Shown here: positions 5,668 to 5,702 of the stretch, piece by piece
Layout: each line of letters opens with the position of its first letter
Position numbering within the stretch: position 1 is the stretch's first letter
From: Kordiimonadaceae bacterium
GTDB lineage: Bacteria; Pseudomonadota; Alphaproteobacteria; Sphingomonadales; Kordiimonadaceae
NCBI GenBank assembly: GCA_016764715.1
Contig: JAESRJ010000141.1
Location: forward strand, 7,571 to 13,272
Direction: 5' to 3'
Length of the DNA: 5,702 bases
Translations under genes and position numbers: made by a program
Notes under the pieces: generated by a model
What the model was told of the DNA's origin: nothing
Seen by the model: the letters and a program-made list of their open reading frames with translations, nothing else
Databases searched by the model: none

Positions 5668-5701
5668 CTAACTTTTGCGCGGTCATTCCCCAAAAAGTTA
5701 G
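5668..5701. repeat. Perfect 9-base inverted repeat at the right edge
   Basis: CTAACTTTT (5668-5676) and AAAAGTTAG (5693-5701) are perfect inverted arms around a 16-base spacer, starting 48 bases after the rlmN stop. The stem is A/T-rich and no T-run follows on the plus strand within the window, so it does not resemble a strong terminator. It may be an operator or promoter-region repeat of a gene beyond the edge, or one end of a larger element. Confidence 0.35.
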
Positions 5702-5702
5702 G

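Overview
The window is ordinary chromosomal DNA, most likely from an alphaproteobacterium. The RlmN protein carries the [12 protein letters not shown] radical-SAM loop and the wording around it that I associate with alphaproteobacterial RlmN. Overall base composition is moderate, and neighbouring genes are separated rather than tightly packed. Order-level placement (for example a marine Kordiimonas-like lineage) would be a guess. No rRNA, tRNA, CRISPR array, transposase or phage gene is visible.

Layout. Positions 10-1396 hold two same-strand paralogues of a small secreted NTF2/SnoaL-like protein, about 62% identical by hand count. They are separated by a 300-base gap with a conspicuously GC-rich block (about 551-720) followed by an AT-rich promoter region. 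Positions 1457-2293 (minus strand) encode a four-helix membrane protein with a C-terminal LytTR DNA-binding domain. It is divergent from an acyltransferase-3 family membrane protein at 2504-3706. The divergent gap contains three direct repeats of a CCGCTTRKCCC-type box, stepped by 21 and 31 bases, which looks like a LytTR operator array. After the acyltransferase comes an in-frame 54-codon hydrophobic stretch with no start codon, then a strong hairpin, then a small four-helix membrane protein of unknown function (3904-4275). The last gene, 4406-5620, is rlmN, a housekeeping rRNA/tRNA adenine-C2 methyltransferase. The right edge has a 9-bp inverted repeat.

How the parts fit. The clearest functional unit is the divergent pair: a membrane-embedded LytTR regulator that probably senses something at the membrane and binds the repeat array between itself and the acyltransferase. 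It would thereby control O-acylation of a surface or periplasmic glycan, and perhaps itself. The regulator's own predicted promoter sits so close to its ATG that its mRNA may be leaderless. The NTF2-like pair, the small membrane protein and rlmN have no evident functional link to this module.

Four starts were placed at internal ATGs with good Shine-Dalgarno spacing instead of the longest possible reading frame (857, 2504, 3904, 4406).
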